Assembly (NCBI RefSeq): GCF_001427585.1
Contig: NZ_LMGY01000017.1
Coordinates: 344,167-408,166 of the forward strand
Direction: 5' to 3'
Length of the DNA: 64,000 nt
DNA from: Pseudoxanthomonas sp. Root630
GTDB lineage: Bacteria > Pseudomonadota > Gammaproteobacteria > Xanthomonadales > Xanthomonadaceae
Positions within the stretch are counted from its first letter, which is position 1; each line of letters begins with the position of its first letter. A model generated the notes under the pieces. It worked only from the letters and a program-made list of their open reading frames with translations, searched no databases and was not told the DNA's origin. Position numbers and translations under genes: made by a program. Shown here one piece after another: positions 15,555 through 24,551 of the stretch.

Positions 15555-17195
15555 ATGATGACCACGAACGAAGCCCGCTTTCCGTTGACCCGCAGCATCA
15601 CGGCGTTCCTCCTCACCCTGGCGATTGCCGCCTGCCAGAAGGCACCGGAGCCCGCGCCCAAGCCAGAAGCCAAGCCTGCAACGCCCGCCGTTGCCGCCAA
15701 GCCCGAACCGCCGGCCAAGCCGGAACTGCCGCCGTTGTTCCGCGACATCGAACGCCGCACGTTCCAGTTCTTCTGGGATACGACCAACGAAATGAACGGA
15801 CTGACGCCAGACCGCTATCCATCGCGTCCTTTCGCCAGCATCGCGTCGGTCGGCTATGCGCTGACGGCGTATCCGATCGGCATCGAGAACGGCTGGGTCA
15901 GCCGCACCCAGGCGGTGGATCGCACGCTGACGACGCTGAAGTTCCTGCGCGACGTGCCGCAGGGCGCGCAGAAGGAAGGGCGGGGTGGCTACAAGGGGTT
16001 CTATTACCACTTCCTCGACATGGACACCGGCCAGCGTTTCAACAGCTGGGTGGAACTGTCCAGCGTGGATACCTCGTTGCTGATGATGGGCGTGTTGTTC
16101 GCGCAGTCGTACTACGACCGCGACGAGGCACGCGAAAAGGAGATCCGCGAGATCGCCGATGTGCTGTACAAGCGCGTGGACTGGACCTTCCTGCAGAACA
16201 ACAAGCCGTTGATCTCGATGGGCTGGTTCCCGGAAAGCGGCACCATTCCGCACGACTGGAAGGGCTACAACGAGGCCATGATGGTCTACGTGCTGGCGAT
16301 GGCGTCGCCGACCCATCCGGTCGGCCAGGACGCGTGGGAAGTGTGGACGCGCAGCTACGGCGAGTTGTGGGGCGTATTCCAGGGGCAGGAGTACCTGACC
16401 TTCGCGCCGCACTTCGGCCACCAGTACAGCCATGTCTGGATCGACTTCCGCGGCATCCAGGACGCCTACATGCGCGAGCGCGGCATGGACTACTTCGAGA
16501 ACAGCCGCCGCGCGACGTACGCCCAGCGCGCATATGCCACCGAGAACCCGATGAAGTGGAAGGATTACGGCGAGAACGTCTGGGGCCTGACCGCCTCGGA
16601 CGGCCCGCAGCAGACCCTGCAGGAGTACCGCGGCGAGCAGCGCCAGTTCCGCCATTACTCCGCGCGCGGGGCCGGCTTCCGCGAGAACTTCGACGACGGC
16701 ACCATCGCGCCCACCGCGGCGGTCGCCTCGCTGCCGTTCGCCCCGGAGATCGTGATCCCGGCCACCGAGGAAATGCACCGCCGCTACGGCGACTACCTCT
16801 ACTCGAGCTACGGCTTCCTCGATTCGTTCAACCCGAGTTTCGACTACGACATCCCGCTGAAGACCGGCCGTGTCGTGCCGGGCAAGGGCTGGGTGGCCAG
16901 CGACTACATCGGCATCGACCAGGGCCCGATCCTCGCGATGATCGCGAACTACCGCAGCGATTTCGTCTGGAACGTGATGAAGAAGAATCCCTATATCCGC
17001 GATGGCCTGAAGAAGGCCGGCTTCGAAGGCGGATGGCTGGACGCGAAGACGGAGCAGGCCGCACAGGCCGCGCCGACGGCACCCACCGCGCCGCCGGATC
17101 TCGATGCAGCCGCAGCGCGTGCATTGGGCACGGCGGAATCGCGCGCCAACCAGGCCGCACAGCCTGAGGCGGCGCGCCCGCAACAGCCGGAGTAA
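15555..17195 (+). CDS. GH144-type (glycoamylase domain) endo-beta-1,2-glucanase-like lipoprotein
   Basis: A 546-residue protein with a lipoprotein signal (TLAIAAC, cysteine about 27), then a Pro/Ala/Lys-rich linker to about residue 58. The main domain is the glycoamylase/GH144 (alpha/alpha)6 fold: RRTFQFFWDTTNEMNGL, ASIASVGYALTAYPIGIENGW, SSVDTSLLMMGVLFAQ, GWFPESGTIPHDWKGYNEAM, HQYSHVWIDFRG, and WGLTASDGP. Characterised GH144 members hydrolyse beta-1,2-glucan to sophoro-oligosaccharides; the activity here is inferred from family. A C-terminal Ala/Pro/Gln-rich tail of ~50 residues follows. No ribosome site is seen before the ATG pair at 15555/15558, and the operator occupies that place. The ABC binding-protein gene starts 10 bp downstream. 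Confidence 0.85.
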   Translation: MMTTNEARFPLTRSITAFLLTLAIAACQKAPEPAPKPEAKPATPAVAAKPEPPAKPELPPLFRDIERRTFQFFWDTTNEMNGLTPDRYPSRPFASIASVGYALTAYPIGIENGWVSRTQAVDRTLTTLKFLRDVPQGAQKEGRGGYKGFYYHFLDMDTGQRFNSWVELSSVDTSLLMMGVLFAQSYYDRDEAREKEIREIADVLYKRVDWTFLQNNKPLISMGWFPESGTIPHDWKGYNEAMMVYVLAMASPTHPVGQDAWEVWTRSYGELWGVFQGQEYLTFAPHFGHQYSHVWIDFRGIQDAYMRERGMDYFENSRRATYAQRAYATENPMKWKDYGENVWGLTASDGPQQTLQEYRGEQRQFRHYSARGAGFRENFDDGTIAPTAAVASLPFAPEIVIPATEEMHRRYGDYLYSSYGFLDSFNPSFDYDIPLKTGRVVPGKGWVASDYIGIDQGPILAMIANYRSDFVWNVMKKNPYIRDGLKKAGFEGGWLDAKTEQAAQAAPTAPTAPPDLDAAAARALGTAESRANQAAQPEAARPQQPE

Positions 17196-17204
17196 GCTGC
17201 ACGC

Positions 17205-18560
17205 ATGGTCGAGCGCGTGCCAGCGTCGTTCTCTCCAGCACGCATCAGGGCCTCCTTCTTTCGAAGGGCGGCCTTGGTGCGCTGCTGTTTCCTGCTCGTG
17301 GTCCTGGGCCTCACGTTCTGCCTGGCGGGCTGCACGCGCACGGAAGATGCGCGTACCACGGTGCGCTTCTGGGTGATGGGTTATGAAGGCGAAGTGGTGG
17401 CGAAACTGCTGCCCGAGTTCGAGCGCCAGCACCCCGATATCCATGTCGACCTGCAGATCGTGCCGTGGCTGTCGGCGCACGAAAAATTGCTGACCGCCTT
17501 CGCTGGCGATTCGCTGCCCGACGTGTGCCCGATCGGCAACACGTGGATCCCGGAGTTCGCTGCGCTCGGCGCGCTGGATCCGCTGGACGACCAGATCGCC
17601 GCGACGCCCGGTTTCAACCAGGCGGATTTCTTCCCGGGCGTCTGGGATACCGGCGTGATCGACGGGCGCGCATACGCAGTGCCGTGGTACGTCGAGACGC
17701 GCTTGCCGTTCTACCGTCGCGATGTGCTCGCGAAGGCCGGCGTCAAGACGCTGCCCACCAGCTGGGACGAATGGCGCATCGCGCTGCGCGAGGTCAAGCA
17801 GGTGGCGGGCGAGGGCAACTACTCGATCCTGTTGCCGCTCAACGAATTCGAGCCGCTGTTGAGCCTGGCCATCCAGCAGCCCGAACCGCTGCTGCGCGAT
17901 GGCGGGCGCTATGGCAATTTCCGCAGTGCAGGTTTCCGGCAGTCGCTCGGCTTCTACAAGGAGATGTTCGACCAGCAGTGGGCACCGGTGGTGACCAACA
18001 ACCAGATCTCGAACGTGTGGGACGAATTCGGCAAGGGCTTCTATTCGTTCTACATCTCGGGCCCCTGGAACATCGCCAAGTTCAAGGAACGCTTGCCGGC
18101 TGCTCAGCAGAGCGACTGGATGACGATGCCGCTGCCGGGGCCGACGGGGCCGGGCGCGTCGCTCGCCAACGGCACCAGCTTCGTGGTGTTCAGGAATTCG
18201 CCGAACAAGGCTGCGGCCTGGAAGCTCATTGCCTGGCTGTCGTCGCCGCAGGTACAGGCGGAGTTCCATGCATTGACGGGTGATCTTCCGCCGCGTCGTT
18301 CTCCGTGGCTGACGCCCGCCTTGGCTGAGGATCCTTATGCGAAAGCCTTCCGCGAGCAACTGGAGCGGGCCGTGTCGACGCCCAAGGTGCCGGAGTGGGA
18401 GCGCATCGCCACCGAAATGCGGCTCGTCGGCGAACAGGTCGCGAACGGACGCATGACGGTGGACCAGGCGGTCGAAGAGCTCGACCGGCGCGCCGACCGC
18501 ATCCTCGAGAAGCGGCGCTGGATGCTGGACCACGCCGACAAGACAGGGGCCGCGCCATGA
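17205..18560 (+). CDS. ABC sugar transporter, extracellular solute-binding lipoprotein
   Basis: A 451-residue family-1 (MalE/UgpB-like) binding protein. The lipobox LAGC (cysteine about 43) anchors it in the periplasm. Family features include TTVRFWVMGYEGEVVAKLLPEFE, KLLTAFAGDSLPDVCPIGNTW, YAVPWYVETRLPFYRRDVL and NKAAAWKLIAWLSSPQVQ. It should capture an oligosaccharide and hand it to the two permeases encoded next (4-bp overlap). Its place directly behind the GH144 gene suggests that the ligand is the product of that enzyme. The ATM-binding partner ATPase is not adjacent but lies at 28890 under the same type of operator. Confidence 0.93.
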   Translation: MVERVPASFSPARIRASFFRRAALVRCCFLLVVLGLTFCLAGCTRTEDARTTVRFWVMGYEGEVVAKLLPEFERQHPDIHVDLQIVPWLSAHEKLLTAFAGDSLPDVCPIGNTWIPEFAALGALDPLDDQIAATPGFNQADFFPGVWDTGVIDGRAYAVPWYVETRLPFYRRDVLAKAGVKTLPTSWDEWRIALREVKQVAGEGNYSILLPLNEFEPLLSLAIQQPEPLLRDGGRYGNFRSAGFRQSLGFYKEMFDQQWAPVVTNNQISNVWDEFGKGFYSFYISGPWNIAKFKERLPAAQQSDWMTMPLPGPTGPGASLANGTSFVVFRNSPNKAAAWKLIAWLSSPQVQAEFHALTGDLPPRRSPWLTPALAEDPYAKAFREQLERAVSTPKVPEWERIATEMRLVGEQVANGRMTVDQAVEELDRRADRILEKRRWMLDHADKTGAAP

Positions 18561-19441
18561 GGTCGACCCACGCGCTCGCAGGCTGGTTGTTCGCCGCGCC
18601 GGCATTGACCGTCATCGTCGTCTTTTTCGGCCTGCCGGTGCTGGCGGCGTTCGTGCTCAGCCTCACCGACTTCGATATCTATGCACTGGCCGACATCGGC
18701 AACCTGCGCTTCGTCGGCTTGGACAACTACCTCGGCCTGCTGCAGAACCCGCTGTTCTGGAAATCGCTGGGCAACACGGTCTACTTCGTCGTTGTCGGCG
18801 TTCCGCTGTCGGTCGCGGTGTCGCTCGGTGCCGCGCTGCTGCTGCATTCCAAGCTGGGGCGCTTCAAGGGCTTCTTCCGCACCGCGTTCTTCGCGCCGGT
18901 GGTCACCACGGTCGTCGCGGTCGCGGTGATCTGGCGCTATCTCTTCCATACCAAGTACGGCCTGGTGAACTGGGGACTGTCGTGGGTGGGCATCGATCCG
19001 GTGGACTGGCTGGGCGATCCGACCTGGGCCATGCCGACCATCATCCTGTTCGCCGTGTGGAAGAACTTCGGCTACAACATGATCATCTTCCTGGCCGGCC
19101 TGCAGAGCATCCCCGAAGACCTCTACGAAGCCGCGCGCATCGATGGCGCCTCGCGCTGGGCGCAGTTTCGCCACGTGACCCTGCCGCAGCTGGGCCCGGT
19201 GCTGCTGCTGGTCGGCATCCTGACCATGGCCGGCTACTTCCAGTTGTTCGCCGAGCCCTACGTGATGACCCAGGGCGGTCCGCTGGAGAGCACCAAGAGC
19301 GTGCTGTACCTGATGTACGAAGAAGGCTTCAAGTGGTGGAACCTGGGTAACGCCTCGGCGGTGGCATTCCTGCTCTTCATCCTGATGACGGCCGTCACCA
19401 GCGGCCTGCTGTGGTTCGCGCGCAAGCGGGGCGTGGAATGA
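18557..19441 (+). CDS. ABC sugar transporter permease, MalF/UgpA type
   Basis: A 294-residue inner-membrane permease with six predicted helices (first at about 7-30, WLFAAPALTVIVVFFGLPVLA). The EAA loop that contacts the ATPase reads EAARIDGASRWAQFRHVTLP at about residues 192-211. The start ATG overlaps the binding-protein stop (ATGA), and the stop overlaps the next permease in the same way, so the three genes form one tightly coupled operon. Length is that of short MalF-like CUT1 permeases without the extra periplasmic domain of E. coli MalF. Confidence 0.93.
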   Translation: MRSTHALAGWLFAAPALTVIVVFFGLPVLAAFVLSLTDFDIYALADIGNLRFVGLDNYLGLLQNPLFWKSLGNTVYFVVVGVPLSVAVSLGAALLLHSKLGRFKGFFRTAFFAPVVTTVVAVAVIWRYLFHTKYGLVNWGLSWVGIDPVDWLGDPTWAMPTIILFAVWKNFGYNMIIFLAGLQSIPEDLYEAARIDGASRWAQFRHVTLPQLGPVLLLVGILTMAGYFQLFAEPYVMTQGGPLESTKSVLYLMYEEGFKWWNLGNASAVAFLLFILMTAVTSGLLWFARKRGVE

Positions 19442-20259
19442 ACCAGCGCCTCGCCACGATCGTCGTCAACGGCTTGCTGGTCGCGCTGGCCGTCCTCAGC
19501 CTGGGTCCGCTGCTGTGGATGCTGTCGGTGTCCTTCATGCAGACCGGCGAAGCGGGGCACTTCCCGCCGCCGCTGTTGCCGGCGGCGCCCACGCTGGACA
19601 ACTACCGCGACCTGTTCGTGCGCGCCGGCATGGGGCGTTACCTGATCAACAGCTTCATCGTCTCGACCAGCGTGATGCTGCTGTCGCTGCTGTTCAACAC
19701 GATGGCGGGCTATGCGTTCGCCAAGCTGCGCTTCAAGGGGCGCGACGGCACGTTCCGCGCGCTGCTTGCCGCGCTCGTCATCCCCGCGCAGGTCGCGATG
19801 ATGCCGCTGTTCCTGCTGCTGAAGCAGATGGGCCTGGTGAACACCTATGCCGGCGCCATCGTGCCCGGCATGGCGGCGATCTTCGGCATCTTCCTGGTGC
19901 GCCAGTACGCGCGCTCGATCCCCGATGAACTGCTCGAGGCCGCGCGCATCGACGGCGCCAGCGAGGCCCGCATCTTTTTCCAGATCGTGTTGCCGGGCCT
20001 GAAGCCGATCCTGGTGACGCTGGCGATCTTCAGCTTCCTCGGCGCGTGGAACGATTTCATGTGGCCGTTGATCGTGCTGAGCGACGATGCGCTGCAGACC
20101 CTTCCCGTGGCGCTGGCGGCGTTGTCGCGCGAGCACGTGATGGACTACGAACTGATGATGGCCGGCTCGGTCGTCACCATCCTGCCGGTGCTGCTGCTGT
20201 TCCTCGTGCTGCAGCGCTACTACATCCAGGGCTTGCTGCTGGGCAGCGTGAAGGGCTGA
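19438..20259 (+). CDS. ABC sugar transporter permease, MalG/UgpE type
   Basis: A 273-residue permease, the second half of the CUT1 translocation channel. Helices begin at LATIVVNGLLVALAVLSLGPLLW. The EAA motif is EAARIDGASEARIFFQIVLP at about residues 166-185, followed by the typical FLGAWNDFMWPLIVLSD. It overlaps the upstream permease by 4 bp. The large secreted enzyme gene begins 41 bp downstream, probably in the same transcript. Confidence 0.93.
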   Translation: MNQRLATIVVNGLLVALAVLSLGPLLWMLSVSFMQTGEAGHFPPPLLPAAPTLDNYRDLFVRAGMGRYLINSFIVSTSVMLLSLLFNTMAGYAFAKLRFKGRDGTFRALLAALVIPAQVAMMPLFLLLKQMGLVNTYAGAIVPGMAAIFGIFLVRQYARSIPDELLEAARIDGASEARIFFQIVLPGLKPILVTLAIFSFLGAWNDFMWPLIVLSDDALQTLPVALAALSREHVMDYELMMAGSVVTILPVLLLFLVLQRYYIQGLLLGSVKG

Positions 20260-20300
20260 ACCCGCCGCGCCTGCCGCCCGTGTCTGACGGAGATGACAAC

Positions 20301-23300
20301 ATGGTGTCGACTTTCGCCCGCCTGACGGCCGGGTTGGTATTGCTTCCTGCAGTCTGCGCCGGCGCCCATGCCGCCGATCCCGTGCGCGTGCTGGATGCGT
20401 TCGATGACGCGTCCACCTGGCGCGTGGTCACCTCCAACCAGGTCAGCGGCGCGCTGCGGCCGGTGGACGGCGTCGATGGCAAGGCCCTGTGCCTGGACTA
20501 CGACTTCAACGGCGTATCGGGCCATGCGGGCATCCAGCGCGACCTGGTGCTCGAATATCCGCAGAACTACCAGTTCGGTTTCCAGCTCCGCGGCGATTCG
20601 CCGCGCAACGACCTGCAGTTCAAGGTCGTCGATGCCAGCGGTGACAACGTGTGGTGGGTCAACCGGCCGAAGTACGATTTCCCGACCGCATGGACGCCAG
20701 TGCGCTACAAGACCCGCCACATCGACAAGGCCTGGGGCCCGGATCCGGACCGCGTGCTTCGCAAGAGCGTCAAGCTGGAATACACGATCTACAACAACGT
20801 CGGCGGCAAGGGCTCGGTCTGCTTCGACCAGCTGACGTTCCAGCCGTTGCCCGTCGATGACGGTGCACCGCTGACCGGCAAGGCGAGCGCGAACGTCGCG
20901 TTCCCCGCCGGTGCCGCATCGCTGGCGGTGGATGGCAAACCCGATACCGCGTGGTCCGCGGACCTGCATGGCAACCAGGACCCGCAGCTGACGCTGGATC
21001 TGGGCAAGGTGCGTGAATTCGGCGGATTGGTGCTCGACTGGAAGGCGGGCCAACACGCATCCGACTACCTCGTGCAGATCTCGGACGATGGCGCGCGCTG
21101 GCGCGACGTGCGCACCGTCGTGGACGGCAATGGCGGGCGCGACTACCTCGCGCTGCCGGAGTCCGAGGCGCGCTACATCCGCGTGTCGGTCGGCGACGGC
21201 CCGGGCACCTCGTTCGCCCTCGCCGGGCTGGAGGTGAAGCCGCTGTCGTTCGCGGCGCATCCCAACGATGTGATCAAGGCGATGGCGGTCGATGCGCCGA
21301 AGGGCTGGTTCCCGCGCGGATTCAGTGGCGAGCAACCGTACTGGACCATCGTTGGCCTCGACGGCGGCCGCGAACAGGGCCTGATCGGCGAGGACGGCGC
21401 CATCGAGATCGCGAAGGGCGGCATCAGCGTCGAGCCGTTCGTGCAGATCGATGGCCGCTGGGTCGGCTGGTCGGACGTGCGGGCGGCGCAGTCGCTGCAG
21501 GATGGCTATCTGCCGATTCCCACGGTCACCTGGACGCACCCGCTTTTCTCGCTGTCCACCACGGCCTTCGCGGCCGGCGCGCCCGGCGATTCCCGCGTGG
21601 TCGCGCGACATCGCCTGACCAACACCGGCGCGGCGCCACGCGAGTACGCGCTCGCGCTGGCCGTGCAGCCATGGCAGGTGAATCCGCCCAGCCAGTTCCT
21701 CAACACCACGGGCGGCTTCAGTCCGATCCATGCCATCGCGCTGCGCGATGGCGTGGCGAGCGTGAACGGGCGCGCCAGTCTGCGCTTCGCGACGCCGGAT
21801 GCCGTGCTGGCGTCGCGCTTCGATGAAGGCATGGTGCGCGAACGCATCGAAGACAGCGACGCATCGAAGGCGACCACCGCATCGGTCGACGGCGACGCGA
21901 CAGGCCTGGCCTCCGGTGCCGTGCTCTACCGCTTCACGCTGGCGCCGGGTGCGAGCCGGGACATCGACTGGGTCGCGCCGCTTGAGGGTGCGTTGCCGGC
22001 ACGCATCGATGCGGCACGCGACCAACAGGCGATGACGGGCGTCTGGCGGAAGAAGCTCGACGAAATGAAGCTGCAAGTGCCTGCCGAAGGCCAGCCCGTC
22101 GCCGATACGCTGCGCACCGCGCTGGCGCACATGCTGATCTCGCGCATTGGACCGCGTCTGCAGCCGGGTACGCGTTCGTACTCGCGCAGTTGGATCCGCG
22201 ACGGCGCCATGATTTCCGAAGGCCTGCTGCGCCTGGGTCGTCCGGAAGTGGTGAAGGAGTACGTCGAGTGGTACGCGCCGTACCAGTTCAAGAACGGCAA
22301 GGTGCCGTGCTGCGTCGACGACCGCGGTAGCGACCCGGTGCCGGAGAACGACAGCCACGGCGAACTGGTCTTCAACATCGCCGAGTACTACCGCTATACG
22401 GGCGACAAGGCGTTCCTGAAGGCGATGTGGCCCCACGTGCAGGGCGCATTCGCCTACATGGAAGAGCTGCGCCTCAGTGAGCGCACCGAGGCCAACCGCG
22501 CGATCAATGCGGCGTTCTACGGCATGATGCCGGCCTCGATCAGCCACGAAGGCTATTCGGCCAAGCCGATGCATTCGTACTGGGACAACTTCTGGGCGCT
22601 GCGCGGCTACAAGGATGCCGTCGAAGTGGCGGACGCCTTGGGCGAGACGGGTGAAGCCAGGCGCATGGCCGCTTCCCGCGATCAATTCCGCGACGACCTC
22701 TACGCCTCGCTGCGTGCGGCCACCGAGCGCAACAAGATCGACTACCTGCCCGGTGCGGCCGAGATCGGCGACTTCGACCCGACCTCGACCACCATCGCGC
22801 TGGCCCCGGGTGGTGAGCAAGGCAAGCTACCAGCCGACCTGCTGGACAACACCTTCCAGCGCTACTGGCGCGAATTCGTGCAGCGCCGCGATGGCCAGCG
22901 CGAGTGGAAGGACTACACGCCGTACGAGTGGCGCAATGTGGCCGCATTCGTGCGGCTGGGATGGCGCGAGCGCGCGTGGGAGGTGCTGGACTTCTTCTTC
23001 GACGACCGCGCGCCGCAGGCCTGGAACCAGTGGGCGGAAGTGGTATCGCGCACGCCGCGCAAGCCGTTCTTCGTCGGCGATCTTCCGCACGCCTGGGTCG
23101 CGTCGGACTTCGTGCGCTCGGCGCTGGACATGTTCGCCTACACACGGGAAGCCGACGACAGCCTCGTGCTGGCGGCGGGCGTACCGGCGACGTGGCTGGA
23201 CGGCGAGGGCATCGCCATCGACGGGCTGCGCACGCCGAACGGCGCGCTCGGCTACCGGCTGCGAAAGACGGACGGGCAGCTCCAGCTCGACGTGAAGGCG

Positions 23301-23453
23301 GGCATGAAGCTGCCGGCCGGTGGGCTGGTGCTGCCGTGGCCGTACGCCGGCGAGCCGGGTGAAGCCCGCATCAACGGCAAGCCGGCGCCGTGGAAGGATG
23401 GCGAGCTGCGCATCACCACGTTGCCGGCGAAGGTCAGCATCCGCACGCGTTGA
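20301..23453 (+). CDS. Secreted multidomain glycosidase-like protein with F5/8 type C domain, family unclear
   Basis: A 1050-residue protein. Visible order: signal peptide (LTAGLVLLPAVCAGAHAA), an N-terminal beta-sandwich about 25-190 (LDAFDDASTWRVV, FGFQLRGDS) resembling carbohydrate-binding or CIA30-like folds, and a discoidin/F5-8C domain about 206-313 (AVDGKPDTAWSA, YIRVSVGDG). A beta-rich linker precedes an (alpha/alpha)6-toroid-like region about 600-950. There RSWIRDGAMISEGLL (Asp about 634) and ENDSHGELVFNIAEYY (Glu682, Asp684, Glu688) look like a catalytic site of the GH15/GH63/GH65 superfamily. The C-terminal beta domain ends the chain. I cannot place it in a CAZy family. It follows the ABC permeases and should act on the same glycan in the periplasm or outside. 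Confidence 0.75.
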   Translation: MVSTFARLTAGLVLLPAVCAGAHAADPVRVLDAFDDASTWRVVTSNQVSGALRPVDGVDGKALCLDYDFNGVSGHAGIQRDLVLEYPQNYQFGFQLRGDSPRNDLQFKVVDASGDNVWWVNRPKYDFPTAWTPVRYKTRHIDKAWGPDPDRVLRKSVKLEYTIYNNVGGKGSVCFDQLTFQPLPVDDGAPLTGKASANVAFPAGAASLAVDGKPDTAWSADLHGNQDPQLTLDLGKVREFGGLVLDWKAGQHASDYLVQISDDGARWRDVRTVVDGNGGRDYLALPESEARYIRVSVGDGPGTSFALAGLEVKPLSFAAHPNDVIKAMAVDAPKGWFPRGFSGEQPYWTIVGLDGGREQGLIGEDGAIEIAKGGISVEPFVQIDGRWVGWSDVRAAQSLQDGYLPIPTVTWTHPLFSLSTTAFAAGAPGDSRVVARHRLTNTGAAPREYALALAVQPWQVNPPSQFLNTTGGFSPIHAIALRDGVASVNGRASLRFATPDAVLASRFDEGMVRERIEDSDASKATTASVDGDATGLASGAVLYRFTLAPGASRDIDWVAPLEGALPARIDAARDQQAMTGVWRKKLDEMKLQVPAEGQPVADTLRTALAHMLISRIGPRLQPGTRSYSRSWIRDGAMISEGLLRLGRPEVVKEYVEWYAPYQFKNGKVPCCVDDRGSDPVPENDSHGELVFNIAEYYRYTGDKAFLKAMWPHVQGAFAYMEELRLSERTEANRAINAAFYGMMPASISHEGYSAKPMHSYWDNFWALRGYKDAVEVADALGETGEARRMAASRDQFRDDLYASLRAATERNKIDYLPGAAEIGDFDPTSTTIALAPGGEQGKLPADLLDNTFQRYWREFVQRRDGQREWKDYTPYEWRNVAAFVRLGWRERAWEVLDFFFDDRAPQAWNQWAEVVSRTPRKPFFVGDLPHAWVASDFVRSALDMFAYTREADDSLVLAAGVPATWLDGEGIAIDGLRTPNGALGYRLRKTDGQLQLDVKAGMKLPAGGLVLPWPYAGEPGEARINGKPAPWKDGELRITTLPAKVSIRTR

Positions 23454-23505
23454 GCGCAGGCGGATGGGGATAAAGTAGGCGCGGCTCCTGTCCGCGCCTG
23501 CTGCC

Positions 23506-24177
23506 ATGAACGCCGATGACGCCCGCCTCCCGCTCTGGCCGCTGCCGCTGCTGATCGCGCTGCTGTTCCTGGTCGCGGCGCATGCGGCCTACCTGCTGTC
23601 GATCCAGGCCGGGCATGTGCCGGCCTGCGTGCCGTATCTCGAGGGCTGCGTGTCGATCAGCCGCGCCGCCCGCCATGGCGACGGCAACCACCTGTTCCGC
23701 TTGCTGGTGATCCCGTGCGCCGTGCTGCATGCACTGGTGTGGTGGCTGGCTCGGCACTGGCTGCGCGGAGGCCGGCTGATGCTGGTGCTGGGCGTGATGT
23801 CGGCGATTGCGTTGGCGGTCTACGCCACTTTTCTCGGCACCGAAGGCGAGGCCTACCGCTTCCTGCGCCGCTACGGCGTGGTGGTGTACTTCGGCTTCGG
23901 CTATCTCGCGCAACTGGCGCTGATGCGTCGCGCGTCGCGCATGCAGGCACTGCCAGCGAGCGTCATCGCGTGGATGTCGTGGATCGCGATGGCGATGCTG
24001 GCGCTGGGCGTCGCCAATGTCGTGGCGGGGCTGGCCGTCCCGGATCCCGCGGCGAAAGACCGTTGGGAGAACGTCTTCGAGTGGTGGCTCGGCCTGCTGA
24101 TGATCGGCTGGTATGGCGTGCTGGCCTTCAGCTGGCGGCGACAGCGTGTCGCTGTGACGCTGCCGGCAAATACATAG
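23506..24177 (+). CDS. Six-helix integral membrane protein of unknown function
   Basis: A 223-residue protein with six predicted membrane helices: WPLPLLIALLFLVAAHAAYL (about 11-30), LLVIPCAVLHALVWWLA, LMLVLGVMSAIALAVYATF, VVVYFGFGYLAQLALM, WIAMAMLALGVANVVAGLAV and WWLGLLMIGWYGVLAFSW. The first loop holds CVPYLEGCVSISRAARHGDG. The general layout recalls Frag1/DRAM-like membrane proteins, but the match is weak and I do not assign a function. It follows the big glycosidase by 52 bp with TAAAGT at 23471-23476 as a possible -10 box, so it may have its own promoter. Confidence 0.7.
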   Translation: MNADDARLPLWPLPLLIALLFLVAAHAAYLLSIQAGHVPACVPYLEGCVSISRAARHGDGNHLFRLLVIPCAVLHALVWWLARHWLRGGRLMLVLGVMSAIALAVYATFLGTEGEAYRFLRRYGVVVYFGFGYLAQLALMRRASRMQALPASVIAWMSWIAMAMLALGVANVVAGLAVPDPAAKDRWENVFEWWLGLLMIGWYGVLAFSWRRQRVAVTLPANT

Positions 24178-24208
24178 CGTAGTCCTTCGCCGAAAGGATG
24201 ATGGGTCG

Positions 24209-24526
24209 CTAAGTGTTATCGATCCATAAGATGTGGCCAAAGCCGACGCGGCGAATACCCTCCGAGAATTCCCAGCGGAAGCCGGAAACGAACGTGGCGA
24301 CATCCTGCTTAGGGACCACGAAAACACAGGTCGCCTCACATGTTTCGCTTGGTACTAGCCAGTCGATGTCGATGAAATCGATCTGCCCAAAGACGTAATA
24401 ATCTCTGCCGGGTAGACGATGATTTGGACGTATACCGGAGCCAAATCCAGGTCGACCGAACATCGCGCTTTGATCGAGTGAGATCTCAGCGCGAAACGTC
24501 AGTGTCTCGTATGCGTTCTCTTCCAT
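24209..24526 (-). CDS. Small protein resembling the EF-Tu C-terminal domain, low GC
   Basis: A 105-residue product from the ATG at 24526 (an upstream GTG at 24565 would overlap eda and is less likely). The segment GRPGFGSGIRPNHRL followed by YVFGQIDFIDIDWLVPSETCEATCVFVVP resembles the C-terminal beta barrel of EF-Tu (GYRPQF ... V.PG). Stand-alone proteins of this kind exist in many bacteria with no known role. The local G+C is close to 50 percent, well below the neighbours, which suggests recent acquisition. It is convergent with the membrane-protein gene and lies just downstream of eda. Confidence 0.55.
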   Translation of the reverse strand: MEENAYETLTFRAEISLDQSAMFGRPGFGSGIRPNHRLPGRDYYVFGQIDFIDIDWLVPSETCEATCVFVVPKQDVATFVSGFRWEFSEGIRRVGFGHILWIDNT

Positions 24527-24551
24527 CTCGACGGCTAACCCTTTGGCTGCC

